Source: Flavobacteriaceae bacterium
Lineage (GTDB): Bacteria > Bacteroidota > Bacteroidia > Flavobacteriales > Flavobacteriaceae
Length of the DNA: 64,000 nt
Direction of reading: 5' to 3'
NCBI GenBank assembly: GCA_947456955.1
Contig: CANGTQ010000001.1
Coordinates: forward strand, 124,001 to 188,000
Of this stretch, positions 45,609 through 54,750 are shown piece after piece. The notes under the pieces were generated by a model, which saw nothing but the letters and a program-made list of their open reading frames with translations, ran no database searches and was not told where the DNA came from. Both the position numbers and the translations under genes were made by a program. Numbering within the stretch: the first letter of the stretch is position 1; each line of letters begins with the position of its first letter.

Positions 45609-47261
45609 ATGAATACAACAAAAACTAATTATTCTGCTCTTTATACTTTAATTACTGTCTTTTTCTTTTGGGGTTTTATAGCAGCAGGGAACAGTATTTT
45701 TATTCCATTTTGTAAAAGCTATTTTTCATTAGATCAATTTCAATCGCAGTTGGTTGACTTTGCATTTTATACAGCTTATTATATTGGAGCTTTATTACTT
45801 TTTGCATTTGGAAATTTAAACGGAAAAGATGTGGTTGGTAAATGGGGTTATAAAAAAAGTATTGTTTATGGTTTGTTGTTTTCTGCGCTAGGAGCAGGAG
45901 CAATGATTATTGCCGTAGAAGCTAATTTATATGCCGGAATGTTGTTAGGTTTATTTATTGTTGCACTCGGATTTTCATTGCAACAAACAGCTGCTCAGCC
46001 TTTTGCTATTTTACTAGGTGATCCTAAAACAGGTGCAAGTAGAGTAAATTTGGGAGGTGGAATTAACTCTTTTGGAACAACAATTGGACCCATTGTTGTT
46101 GCATTAGCATTATTTGGAACCGCTAAATCAGTGTCAGACGAGCAGATTAAATTGTTAGAATTGAATAAAGTAGTTTTACTCTATTCTGGAGTGGGATTGC
46201 TTTTTATTGCAGCGGCTGCATTATTTTATTTTTCTAAAAAGGTACCTAGTGGTACTTCAGACGAAATCATTGAAAAAGCTAATAAAGCCTTGTGGACATT
46301 AGTTATAATGACTGTTTTATTAGCTGCTTGTTTTGTTCCAATATTCAAAACATATCAAATTGACACAACAACTTTTGATACGATACAATTAGAAAAATTA
46401 GAACAATATAGAATGAACTGGCTGCTTGGAGCCTTGGTTGTTGTTGTTGGAGGAATATTATTTTCATATTTTTCGGCACAAAAAAAAGCCGAAGGTTGGG
46501 GTGCAATGCAATACCCTCAATTGGTTTTAGGGATGTTGGCTATTTTTACTTATGTAGGTGTTGAAGTCGCTATCGGAAGTAATTTAGGAGAATTATTAAA
46601 GTTGCCTGAATTTGGAAGCCTCCAATCATCAGATATTGGTCCTTATATTTCAATGTATTGGGGAAGTTTAATGATTGGTCGTTGGGCTGGAGCAATTAGT
46701 GTATTTAATTTGAAAGGAACTAATAAAACGATAGCTTTAGTCATTATTCCATTGATTGCATTTGGAATTATTTTAGGTGTTAATATACTTTCAGGAAAAG
46801 ACATGAAGCCATTATATTATTATATTGTTTGTGTAATGGTTCAAATTGGAGCTTTCTTTTTAAGTAAAGATAAGCCTGCTCGTACACTTATGATATTTGG
46901 AAGTTTTGGAATTATAGCAATGCTAATTGGATTATTTACTTCTGGAACTATTGCGATCTATGCTTTTTTAGCAGGTGGTTTAGCTTGCAGTATTATGTGG
47001 CCTGCTATTTTTACATTGTCAGTTCTTGGCCTAGGTAAATACACATCTCAAGGTTCTGCATTTTTAATTATGATGATTTTAGGAGGCGGAATTATTCCTC
47101 CTATACAAGGAAAACTATCCGATATTATTGGAATTCACCAATCCTATTTTGTAGCGGTAGTTTGTTTTGCTTATCTAACTTTATTTGCTTTTTTAGTAAA
47201 AGGTATCTTGAAGAAACAAAACATAGATGTTGATGATATAGAAACAGAAGTTAGTCATTAA
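45609..47261 (+). CDS. MFS sugar transporter, FucP/GluP type
   Basis: This inner-membrane major-facilitator protein has 550 residues, longer than the usual ~430 because of inserts in the middle loop (about residues 205-290). The N-terminus [28 protein letters not shown] and the stretch [43 protein letters not shown] are typical of the glucose/galactose/fucose:H+ symporters. The downstream half has about six more membrane helices ending in [14 protein letters not shown]. It is cotranscribed with GH97, so it most likely imports glucose (or maltose) produced by that enzyme. Confidence 0.9.
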   Translation: MNTTKTNYSALYTLITVFFFWGFIAAGNSIFIPFCKSYFSLDQFQSQLVDFAFYTAYYIGALLLFAFGNLNGKDVVGKWGYKKSIVYGLLFSALGAGAMIIAVEANLYAGMLLGLFIVALGFSLQQTAAQPFAILLGDPKTGASRVNLGGGINSFGTTIGPIVVALALFGTAKSVSDEQIKLLELNKVVLLYSGVGLLFIAAAALFYFSKKVPSGTSDEIIEKANKALWTLVIMTVLLAACFVPIFKTYQIDTTTFDTIQLEKLEQYRMNWLLGALVVVVGGILFSYFSAQKKAEGWGAMQYPQLVLGMLAIFTYVGVEVAIGSNLGELLKLPEFGSLQSSDIGPYISMYWGSLMIGRWAGAISVFNLKGTNKTIALVIIPLIAFGIILGVNILSGKDMKPLYYYIVCVMVQIGAFFLSKDKPARTLMIFGSFGIIAMLIGLFTSGTIAIYAFLAGGLACSIMWPAIFTLSVLGLGKYTSQGSAFLIMMILGGGIIPPIQGKLSDIIGIHQSYFVAVVCFAYLTLFAFLVKGILKKQNIDVDDIETEVSH

Positions 47262-47324
47262 TTATTTTCAATATATTTACACATTCTTAATTACATCATG
47301 ATGAAATTAATCAAATAGTTTTCA

Positions 47325-48500
47325 ATGAAAAAGTTGTTATTTTCTTTTATCTTATTACTATATTTTCAAGGTTATAGCCAAACTTTCATTCCTTATTATG
47401 GAACAATTGTTAGTCAAGTTTCTGAATCTAACGTTCTGAATAACCTAACTGAATTTGAAAACTTAGGTGTAAAAAGAAGAGGAACTTCACCTTTACAAAA
47501 TACCCTTAATTGGTTAAAAGCAGAATATCTAAGCTATGGTTATACAACTAATCAAATGCAAGAATATAGTTTTACAAACGGTTCTGCTACTTGTAATAAT
47601 TTGGTTGTAACAAAAGTTGGAACGCTTTATCCTAATTCATTTATTATTTTATGTGGACATTATGATACGATAACAGGTAAAGGAACTAATGATAATGGAA
47701 GTGGTATTGTTACAATTTTTGAAGTAGCTAGGTTATTAAAAGATATTCCCACAGAGTATTCAATTAAGTTTATTAATTTCAGTGGTGAAGAAGATGGATT
47801 AATTGGGAGTCAAAATTTTGTTTCAACTGTAGTGAACGGTACTAACCCTAAAATGGATATTAAATTGGTTTTTAATATTGATGAAGTAGGAGGAAGAGCA
47901 GATATGATAAATGATACGATTACATGTGAAAGAGATACCGGAAGTCCAACATCTAATAATGAAGCATCGAACACAGTAACTAACGAATTGATAAACTGTG
48001 TTCAATTATATTCGCCTTTGAATACTTTCCTTAGCTACGCCTATGCATCAGACTATATGCCATTTGAAGATAATAATGAAATAATTACGGGTTTTTTCGA
48101 AAAGAATCAGACACCACACAGACATACAGCTACAGATTTACTAATTAATATGGATCCTGTTTATGTATATAATATAGCTAAAGCAGCAACAGGAGCAATG
48201 CTTCATTTCGCAAAAGCTTCAACAACTGCTCTAGATTTGAATGATTTAAATGATACTCATCAAGTTAGTTTTTTTCCGAGTCCGGCAAAAGATGTTTTGA
48301 ATATTAATTTAGGAAACTTAACTGATACACAATTTTCTTTTTATCTAATTGATTTACAAGGAAAAATAGTTTTCAAAAAGCAATTAGAAAATGCCCATTT
48401 AGTAGAGTCAGTATCTTTGGATGGTTTATCAAAAGGAATGTATTTGGCAGTTATGCAAACTTCTACTAAACGAATCTCAAAAAAGATTATTGTAGAATAA
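47325..48500 (+). CDS. Secreted M28 aminopeptidase with T9SS sorting domain
   Basis: This 391-residue secreted protein has a signal peptide (MKKLLFSFILLLYFQGYSQ). It carries an M28 zinc peptidase domain: His112 and Asp114 (CGHYDT), Asp123 (TNDNGSG) and the catalytic and bridging Glu155-Glu156 (NFSGEEDG). The later ligands are in FNIDEVGG and a late His (TPHRHTATD). The last ~75 residues are a T9SS type A domain (SFFPSPAKDVLNINL to GMYLAVMQTSTK). The order and spacing match clan MH aminopeptidases. Natural substrates are peptides in the surroundings. It is convergent with uvrA and close to it. Confidence 0.92.
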   Translation: MKKLLFSFILLLYFQGYSQTFIPYYGTIVSQVSESNVLNNLTEFENLGVKRRGTSPLQNTLNWLKAEYLSYGYTTNQMQEYSFTNGSATCNNLVVTKVGTLYPNSFIILCGHYDTITGKGTNDNGSGIVTIFEVARLLKDIPTEYSIKFINFSGEEDGLIGSQNFVSTVVNGTNPKMDIKLVFNIDEVGGRADMINDTITCERDTGSPTSNNEASNTVTNELINCVQLYSPLNTFLSYAYASDYMPFEDNNEIITGFFEKNQTPHRHTATDLLINMDPVYVYNIAKAATGAMLHFAKASTTALDLNDLNDTHQVSFFPSPAKDVLNINLGNLTDTQFSFYLIDLQGKIVFKKQLENAHLVESVSLDGLSKGMYLAVMQTSTKRISKKIIVE

Positions 48501-48511
48501 TTTTTTATTTG

Positions 48512-51334
48512 CTATAATTTCTCTTTTAAGTAACTACCAGTAACAGATTTTTTGTTTTTTGCAATATCTTCCGGAGTTCCTATTGCGAGTAATTGTCCGC
48601 CATTTTCACCGCCTTCCGGACCTAAATCAATTATCCAATCTGCGCATTTTATCAAATCCAAATTATGTTCTATCACGATAATAGAATGACCTTTTTCGAT
48701 TAATGCGTCAAATGAAGCTAATAGTTTTTTGATATCATGAAAATGTAGTCCAGTAGTTGGTTCGTCAAATACGAACAATGCTTTTTCTTTGGTAACGCCT
48801 TTTACTAAAAAGGAAGCCAATTTGATACGTTGTGCTTCACCGCCAGAAAGGGTAGAAGACGATTGTCCCAGTTGCACATAACCCAAACCTACATCTTGTA
48901 AAGGTTGCAGTTTTTGAATAATTTTTGTCTGTTTGTTTTCTGCAAAAAAAGCAATGGCATCATCTATTGTCATTGTTAAAATGTTGTCAATGTTTTTGCC
49001 TTCAAAAGCGACTTCCAAAACTTCTTTTTTGAAACGCTTTCCACCACAAGTTTCGCATGGCAAAGAAACATCTGCCATAAAAACCATTTCTATGTTTATT
49101 GAACCTTCGCCTTTGCAGGTTTCACATCGGCCGCCATCAACATTAAACGAAAAATGTTTGGCCTGATAACCACGAACTTTGGATAGTTTTTCTTTGGCAT
49201 ATAAATCTCGAATATCATCATAGGCTTTGATATAAGTCACCGGATTCGAACGCGAACTTCTTCCGATTGGGTTTTGGTCTACATATTCAATGTGTTTTAT
49301 ATGTGAAAAACTTCCGGATATTTCTGTGAATTGACCTGCTTTATCTCCAATGCCTTCCAACTTTTTTTGCATGGCCGGGAAAAGAATTTTCTTTACTAAT
49401 GTGCTTTTTCCGCTTCCGGAAACTCCGGTAATTACGGTTAGACTCTCTAGAGGAAAAGCTACATCCACATTTTGAAGATTGTTTTCTCGTGCTCCTTTTA
49501 TTTCAATGAAATTATTAGATTTTCTTCGCTTTTTTGGAACTGAAATTTCTAATTCACCATTAAGGTATTTAGCCGTTAAAGAATCAGCTTTTAGTATTTC
49601 AGTGAATGTGCCTTCAGCTACCAATTCGCCACCAAACGTTCCTGCCTCCGGACCAATATCAATAATTCTGTCAGCAGCTTTCATAATATCTTCATCATGT
49701 TCAACTACAATAACCGTATTACCTAAATCACGAAGATTTTTCAGCACTTTGATTAAGCGTTCGGTATCTTTTGGGTGAAGTCCAATACTTGGCTCATCAA
49801 GAATATACATCGAACCCACTAAACTGCTTCCGAGTGAAGTGGCTAAATTAATGCGTTGTGATTCACCACCGGAAAGAGTTGCTGAGTTTCTGTTCAAAGT
49901 CAGATAATCCAGACCGACATCACTTAAAAATGCTAATCTATTGTTGATTTCTATCAAAAGCCGTTTGGCCACTTTAGCATCATAATCTGAAAGAACTAAT
50001 TCATTAAAAAATGGAATTAATCGTTTAATAGACATATCCACTAATTCTGAAATTGTTTTACCTCCAATAGTGATATAATTAGCTTCTTTTCGCAAACGTT
50101 TCCCTTTACAAGAAGTACATTTAGTTTTACCGCGATAACGTGATAGCATTACACGGTTTTGTATTTTATAATTTTTCTCTTCCAACTCCTTAAAGAAATC
50201 ATCAAGCCCTGTGAAATAGCTGTTGCCCTTCCAAATCAATTCTTTTTGCTCCTCAGTTAACTCAAAATACGGTTTGTGAATTGGAAAATCAAATTTATAC
50301 GCATTATTTACCAATTGATCACGATACCAACCCATGCTTTCACCTCTCCATGGAAAAATCGCATTTTCATAAACAGAAAGCGCAGTGTTAGGGATAACCA
50401 ATTCATTATCAATACCTATAATATTGCCGTAACCTTCACAAGTTGGGCAAGCTCCGTAAGGATTATTGAAACTAAACAGATGGATATTTGGTTCTAAAAA
50501 GTTAATACCATCCAACTCAAAATTTGAACTAAAAGTTAAACGGCTATTCGTATCCAAATCTTGAAGATAGCAAACACCTTTACCCTCAAAAAAAGCTGTT
50601 TGTATGGCATCAGCTAAACGGTTAAAGAATTCTTCTTCCTCTTTAACTACGATTCGGTCTATAATTAAAAGAATGTCTTTATTATCTATTTCGTGCATTT
50701 TTTTCACATCGACCGATCCCGAAACTTCGGGAGAGATGTCGTCCAAACGAACCATTTCGTTATTAACCAAAATACGAGCAAAACCTTGTTGTAATAATAC
50801 TTTCAGTTTATCTTCCAATTGTCGCCCTTGCTCTAAGTGAATTGGAGATAGGAGTAACCATTTGCTATATAAAGGAAATGATTTAACTTTGGTAATGACA
50901 TCGGTAACGGTGTCTTTTTTTACTTCATTTCCTGAAACTGGTGAAAAGGTTTTGCCAATTCGAGCAAATAGTAGTTTTAGATAATCAAAAATTTCGGTAG
51001 AAGTTCCAACCGTAGATCGGGCATTGGTCGTATTTACTTTTTGTTCTATAGCAATTGCTGGCGCTATTCCTTTTATATATTCCACTTTGGGTTTATCTAA
51101 TCGACCTAGAAATTGTCGGGCGTAAGATGATAAACTTTCCACATAACGTCTTTGTCCTTCGGCATAAAGTGTGTCAAATGCTAAGCTTGATTTGCCGGAA
51201 CCAGATAAGCCGGTAATCACTACCATTTCATTACGCGGAATAACCACATCTAAATTTTTTAGATTGTGAATTTGTGCGCCTTTGATTAAGATGTTTTTTT
51301 TAGGTTGTAGTGTAGCAATATCAGTACTCTTCAT
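48512..51334 (-). CDS. uvrA: Excinuclease ABC subunit A (UvrA)
   Basis: UvrA is the damage-recognition ATPase of nucleotide excision repair. It acts as a dimer that loads UvrB. With ATG 51334 it has 940 residues. The two ABC cassettes have Walker A motifs GLSGSGKSSLAFDTLYAEG and GVSGSGKSTLVKK and signature motifs LSGGESQRINLATSLGS and LSGGEAQRIKLASFL. Zinc-binding CxxC pairs are seen in CPTCEGYG, CTSCKGKRL, CETCKGEG and CETCGGKRF. The N-terminal signature RRYVESLSSYARQFLGRLDKP is typical. A longer reading from 51367 starts inside a -7 box and is less likely. It is convergent with the M28 gene. Confidence 0.97.
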   Translation of the reverse strand: MKSTDIATLQPKKNILIKGAQIHNLKNLDVVIPRNEMVVITGLSGSGKSSLAFDTLYAEGQRRYVESLSSYARQFLGRLDKPKVEYIKGIAPAIAIEQKVNTTNARSTVGTSTEIFDYLKLLFARIGKTFSPVSGNEVKKDTVTDVITKVKSFPLYSKWLLLSPIHLEQGRQLEDKLKVLLQQGFARILVNNEMVRLDDISPEVSGSVDVKKMHEIDNKDILLIIDRIVVKEEEEFFNRLADAIQTAFFEGKGVCYLQDLDTNSRLTFSSNFELDGINFLEPNIHLFSFNNPYGACPTCEGYGNIIGIDNELVIPNTALSVYENAIFPWRGESMGWYRDQLVNNAYKFDFPIHKPYFELTEEQKELIWKGNSYFTGLDDFFKELEEKNYKIQNRVMLSRYRGKTKCTSCKGKRLRKEANYITIGGKTISELVDMSIKRLIPFFNELVLSDYDAKVAKRLLIEINNRLAFLSDVGLDYLTLNRNSATLSGGESQRINLATSLGSSLVGSMYILDEPSIGLHPKDTERLIKVLKNLRDLGNTVIVVEHDEDIMKAADRIIDIGPEAGTFGGELVAEGTFTEILKADSLTAKYLNGELEISVPKKRRKSNNFIEIKGARENNLQNVDVAFPLESLTVITGVSGSGKSTLVKKILFPAMQKKLEGIGDKAGQFTEISGSFSHIKHIEYVDQNPIGRSSRSNPVTYIKAYDDIRDLYAKEKLSKVRGYQAKHFSFNVDGGRCETCKGEGSINIEMVFMADVSLPCETCGGKRFKKEVLEVAFEGKNIDNILTMTIDDAIAFFAENKQTKIIQKLQPLQDVGLGYVQLGQSSSTLSGGEAQRIKLASFLVKGVTKEKALFVFDEPTTGLHFHDIKKLLASFDALIEKGHSIIVIEHNLDLIKCADWIIDLGPEGGENGGQLLAIGTPEDIAKNKKSVTGSYLKEKL

Positions 51335-51354
51335 AGCAAATAAAGGAATGTTTG

Positions 51355-51362
51355 CAAAGTTA
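51355..51362 (-). promoter_or_regulatory. Putative uvrA promoter (-7 TAACTTTG), decides the start
   Basis: On the minus strand TAACTTTG matches TAnnTTTG. A second TAACTTTG (51387-51394) stands 32 bases further upstream, and its TTTG could also serve as a distant -33 element. The first box overlaps codons of a longer uvrA reading, supporting the ATG at 51334. Confidence 0.55.
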
Positions 51363-51480
51363 ATCAATTCTGACAGGAATTTGTAACAAAGTTAATTAGG
51401 AAATGATAGTATTTGTGCTTAATTTCCTTTATCAATATCATAAAAAAAGGCTTTTATTTTTATGGTAAAGCTTTTTTTGA

Positions 51481-51502
51481 GTTGATTTTTTTTAAAATCA
51501 AC
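51481..51502. repeat. Perfect 9-bp hairpin GTTGATTTT / AAAATCAAC
   Basis: GTTGATTTT (51481-51489) and AAAATCAAC (51494-51502) form a perfect stem with a TTTT loop. It is not downstream of any visible gene, so it is not an ordinary terminator. Confidence 0.55.
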
Positions 51503-51545
51503 ATTTTTCGTTTGGTTGAAATAAAATTTTAAGCTAAAAAACACA

Positions 51546-51668
51546 ACATTAACATAACATTTTATTCTTTTAACATTTGTTTAGATGATTACTTGAATTA
51601 CTGTTATTAACTTTGAGTTGTTGAATTTGAGTTGATTAAGAAAGGTTTTAGGCTGTATAGTTTTTATA
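51546..51668 (+). promoter_or_regulatory. Bipartite upstream element, copy 1
   Basis: ACATTAAC (51546) followed by ...AACATTTTA... and TTTAGAT, then ATTAACT (51606) and TGTATAGTTTTTATA (51654), repeats in the same order upstream of the gene at 57907. The first and last elements are 108 bases apart here and 107 bases apart there. It contains the -7 box TAACTTTG at 51608-51615. Confidence 0.5.
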
Positions 51669-51735
51669 TAGTAAAACTAATCTTTAAACTTTAAACAAAA
51701 AATTAACTTTACATTAAAATAAAAACAAATTAAAT

Positions 51736-53127
51736 ATGAAAAAAATTACTTTCTTATTATCATTAATTTTATCTACCATGGCATATGGTCAGTTAGTGAC
51801 TAATGGTGATTTTCAAACTGGTACAGCTGCCCCTTGGTATGGAAACGCTGCAAATGTTGTGGACCTTGGCGGAGGTGCTTTTGCAAATCAAGCCAATGTT
51901 ACTGCTGTTGGTAACGCATTCAATGTTAATCTTAGTCAAGTTGTTAACTTAACTAGTGGTAACACATATGAATTAAGTTTTGTTGCTTTTACAGACAGTG
52001 TTACTAACTCTAGATCTTTAATAGTTGGTCTTGGTCAAGCAGGTGCACCTTGGACTGCTTTGACAACAACATCAATTCTAACCCCTGATCCCCAAACATT
52101 TACGTATCAATTTACGATTAATTACGGTGATGCTGTTAATGATAGAGTTATATTTGACATGGGCGCTGCATTAGGTTTTGTATTTATTGATGATGTATCC
52201 GTAGTTCAAGTTGTAAGTACTTGTAATAATGGTGTTCAAGATGGTAACGAAACCGGAGTTGATTGTGGAGGATCTTGTCCACCATGTCTTCCATCTCCAA
52301 CTGTAGCGGCACCAGCTCAACCTAACAGACCTGCTGCTGATGTAATATCAATTTTCAGTGATTCTTATGCACCAATCGCCACTTTAAACTATTCTGGTGA
52401 AGATGGTCAACCATCTAATGATAATACTTTTAATACTTCTTGGTGTCCGGGTGCAACTACTTTAGTTCAAGTTCAAGGAAATAATACAAATAAGGTTACT
52501 GGTTTAGGATGTGAAGGAGTAGCTTTTTTTGCTGGAAGATTCAATGCTACTGGTTTTACACGTTTTCACATTGATATTTGGACACCTATTTCAACTCAAG
52601 ATAAAGTATTTAGTTTTAAATTTTCAAACTGGAATAATACAACAGGAGAAACAAATGCTTATGAATACACTGCAACCAATGCTAACACATTGCCAAGTGG
52701 AGCACAGGGAACATGGATTACGATAGACATACCATTTTCTACACCAACTTTTAATTGTATAAATACACCACCAGGTAATGCCTGTCCAAGTGTAAGCGAT
52801 TTTACTCAGTTCGTAATTACATCTAATTTAGGAACTGTTTATTATGACAACCTATATTTACACAAAAATACGGTATTGTCGACTAATGATTTGGAAACTT
52901 TAAATGCAAGAATATATCCTAATCCTGCTACGAATCTATTAAATATTGAGTCGGAAATTTCAATTGAAAAAGTTTCAGTATACAACATTTTGGGTCTAGA
53001 AGTAATCTCAAAATCTCCAAATGCTGAATTAGTTACTCTTGATGTTTCTAGCTTACAAGTAGGAGTTTACATTGTAAAAACTTCTATCAATGGAAACGTT
53101 TCTTCAACAAGATTCATAAAAGAATAA
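51736..53127 (+). CDS. Secreted CBM4/9-type protein with shared domain and T9SS sorting domain
   Basis: This 463-residue exported protein has the signal peptide MKKITFLLSLILSTMAYGQ. About residues 20-160 look like a CBM4/9 sugar-binding domain (LVTNGDFQTGTAAPWYGN to GFVFIDDVSVVQ). A Cys-rich linker of the CxNGVQDGNETGVDCGGSC type follows (about 163-185). About 190-380 is a domain starting PAQPNRPAADVISIFSDSYAPI that recurs in the next gene and in the lipoprotein at 61056. The last ~75 residues are a T9SS type A domain (RIYPNPATNLLNIES to GVYIVKTSINGN). No catalytic motif is seen, so it is probably a glucan-binding surface or secreted protein. It starts the apparent glucan locus. Confidence 0.87.
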   Translation: MKKITFLLSLILSTMAYGQLVTNGDFQTGTAAPWYGNAANVVDLGGGAFANQANVTAVGNAFNVNLSQVVNLTSGNTYELSFVAFTDSVTNSRSLIVGLGQAGAPWTALTTTSILTPDPQTFTYQFTINYGDAVNDRVIFDMGAALGFVFIDDVSVVQVVSTCNNGVQDGNETGVDCGGSCPPCLPSPTVAAPAQPNRPAADVISIFSDSYAPIATLNYSGEDGQPSNDNTFNTSWCPGATTLVQVQGNNTNKVTGLGCEGVAFFAGRFNATGFTRFHIDIWTPISTQDKVFSFKFSNWNNTTGETNAYEYTATNANTLPSGAQGTWITIDIPFSTPTFNCINTPPGNACPSVSDFTQFVITSNLGTVYYDNLYLHKNTVLSTNDLETLNARIYPNPATNLLNIESEISIEKVSVYNILGLEVISKSPNAELVTLDVSSLQVGVYIVKTSINGNVSSTRFIKE

Positions 53128-53148
53128 TTTTAAGTTAATTAAGTTATG

Positions 53149-53183
53149 GAAAAGGAATTTTCATATCAAATGAATTTTCCTTT
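53149..53183 (+). terminator. Hairpin with T-run after the first T9SS paralogue
   Basis: AAAAGGAATTTTCAT and ATGAATTTTCCTTTT pair with two mismatches and are followed by a long T-run. Read-through into the next gene is possible. Confidence 0.6.
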
Positions 53184-53241
53184 TTTTTTAAAATAAATAA
53201 TAAATAAAAACAACTTTAATACATAAACACAAAAAATAATC

Positions 53242-54627
53242 ATGAAAAAAATTACACTTTTATTATTCCTTTTCACTTTTTCATTCGGATACTCACAAAA
53301 CCAATTGTTAGGTTTTGAGCCAGGAGAAACTGGCAGCGTAGGTGCTGCTTTTGGTGATTTTCCTGCTCCTGTGGTTGAAACAGGTGCTGGCACTAACACC
53401 ACACAAGTACTTAAATTAGTTGGAAACCCTGCTGGTCAACCTTGGCAAGGTGTTAATTTAACTTTAACATCTCTAGTTAATTTGACAACTACCAAAACTA
53501 TGACAATGGATGTTTTTTCTGATACTCCTATTACTTTCTTAGTAAAAGTTACAGGTGGAACTGGTGGTCCAGCTATATCAGCAGCTTCAGCATCACATAC
53601 CGGTGGTAGCACATGGCAAACAATTTCATTTACATTTACATCTTCATTAGATGGCCAACCAACCCCAGCAAATGGTACTTACAGTGGTTTTGTTATACAT
53701 GCATATTGGGCTCCTGGTGCAGTAACATTTTTTAATCCAACTGTTCCTACACCAGCAAGAACTTTTTATGTAGATAATATCAAAGGACCACTTGGAACTC
53801 CACCTGTAATTCCAGCTCCAACTACTGGTGCTCCAGTCCAACCAAACAGACCAGTTGCTGATGTAAAATCAATATTTAGTGATCACTACACACCAATTTC
53901 TGTAATTGGTTATTCAGGTGGTGATGATAACACTTATAATACTTCATGGTGTGGTGCTTCTACAACTTTAGTGCAAATTGATGGAAATAACACAAATAGA
54001 ATTACTGGTTTAGGATGTGAAGGGATAGCCTTTTTAGCAGGAAGATTTAACGCATCTGGTTTCACTCGTTTCCATATGGATATTTGGACAGCCACTCCAA
54101 CTCAAGATAAAAGTTTTAATTTTAAATTTTCAAACTGGAATGGTACCACAGGAGAGGCTAATGCCTATGAATATTCTGCAAATAATTCAAACATTTTGAC
54201 AAGTGGTTCAGAGGGAACTTGGATTTCTATAGATTTGCCTCTTACTGCTTTCAATTGTATTAATACACCTCCAGGCAATGCTTGTCCAAGTGTGTCTGAT
54301 TTTGCACAATTCGTTATTACTTCCGATTTAGGAACTGTATATTATGATAACATTTACTTACACAAAAATACTACATTAGGAACTGAAGATTTTGAAGTTT
54401 CAAATTTAGCATTATATCCAAATCCAGCTACTAATGTTTTGAACATAGAATCAACTTCTACGATTGAAAAAGTTTCAGTATATAATCTTTTAGGTCAGGA
54501 AGTGATTTCTCAAACTCCAAATACAGAGTTAGTTACTTTAGATGTAGCTAGTCTTCAAGTAGGGGTTTATGTTGTAAAAACTTCTATAGATGGGAATATT
54601 TCTTCAACAAGATTCATTAAAGAATAA
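53242..54627 (+). CDS. Secreted carbohydrate-binding-like protein with shared domain and T9SS sorting domain, paralogue of the previous gene
   Basis: This 461-residue protein has the signal peptide MKKITLLLFLFTFSFGYSQ. About residues 22-185 form a jelly-roll domain (LLGFEPGETGSVGAAFGDFP to RTFYVDNIKGPLG) of the carbohydrate-binding kind, different from the CBM4/9-like domain of its neighbour. About 190-380 are the shared domain (PVQPNRPVADVKSIFSDHYTPI). Then the T9SS type A domain follows (ALYPNPATNVLNIES to GVYVVKTSIDGN). From the shared domain on, the two neighbours are closely similar, which points to tandem duplication with a swapped N-terminal module. Likely role: glucan binding outside the cell. 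Confidence 0.87.
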   Translation: MKKITLLLFLFTFSFGYSQNQLLGFEPGETGSVGAAFGDFPAPVVETGAGTNTTQVLKLVGNPAGQPWQGVNLTLTSLVNLTTTKTMTMDVFSDTPITFLVKVTGGTGGPAISAASASHTGGSTWQTISFTFTSSLDGQPTPANGTYSGFVIHAYWAPGAVTFFNPTVPTPARTFYVDNIKGPLGTPPVIPAPTTGAPVQPNRPVADVKSIFSDHYTPISVIGYSGGDDNTYNTSWCGASTTLVQIDGNNTNRITGLGCEGIAFLAGRFNASGFTRFHMDIWTATPTQDKSFNFKFSNWNGTTGEANAYEYSANNSNILTSGSEGTWISIDLPLTAFNCINTPPGNACPSVSDFAQFVITSDLGTVYYDNIYLHKNTTLGTEDFEVSNLALYPNPATNVLNIESTSTIEKVSVYNLLGQEVISQTPNTELVTLDVASLQVGVYVVKTSIDGNISSTRFIKE

Positions 54628-54647
54628 TTTTAATTTATTTAGTTTTG

Positions 54648-54675
54648 AAAGCACGGGATTTATTTCGTGCTTTTC
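54648..54675 (+). terminator. Rho-independent terminator before the regulator gene
   Basis: AAAGCACG (54648-54655) pairs with CGTGCTTT (54666-54673) and is followed by T. Confidence 0.8.
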
Positions 54676-54750
54676 TATTTATAGTAATCTATCGATTATA
54701 TTAATAAAAAAATGTAATTCTATAAACAGAATTCGTAATATTGTGTAAAT

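Larger units (their letters stand above)
51368..51735. other. Regulatory spacer between uvrA and the T9SS gene at 51736
   Basis: This 368-base spacer has no gene I can support. It holds the upstream uvrA box (51387-51394) and an A/T-rich imperfect hairpin at about 51448-51475 (AAAAAAGGCTTT with AAAGCTTTTTT). There is also a perfect 9-bp hairpin at 51481-51502. The elements shared with the GH/barrel promoter are ACATTAAC at 51546-51553 and TGTATAGTTTTTATA at 51654-51668. A -7 box, TAACTTTG, is at 51608-51615. Confidence 0.6.
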
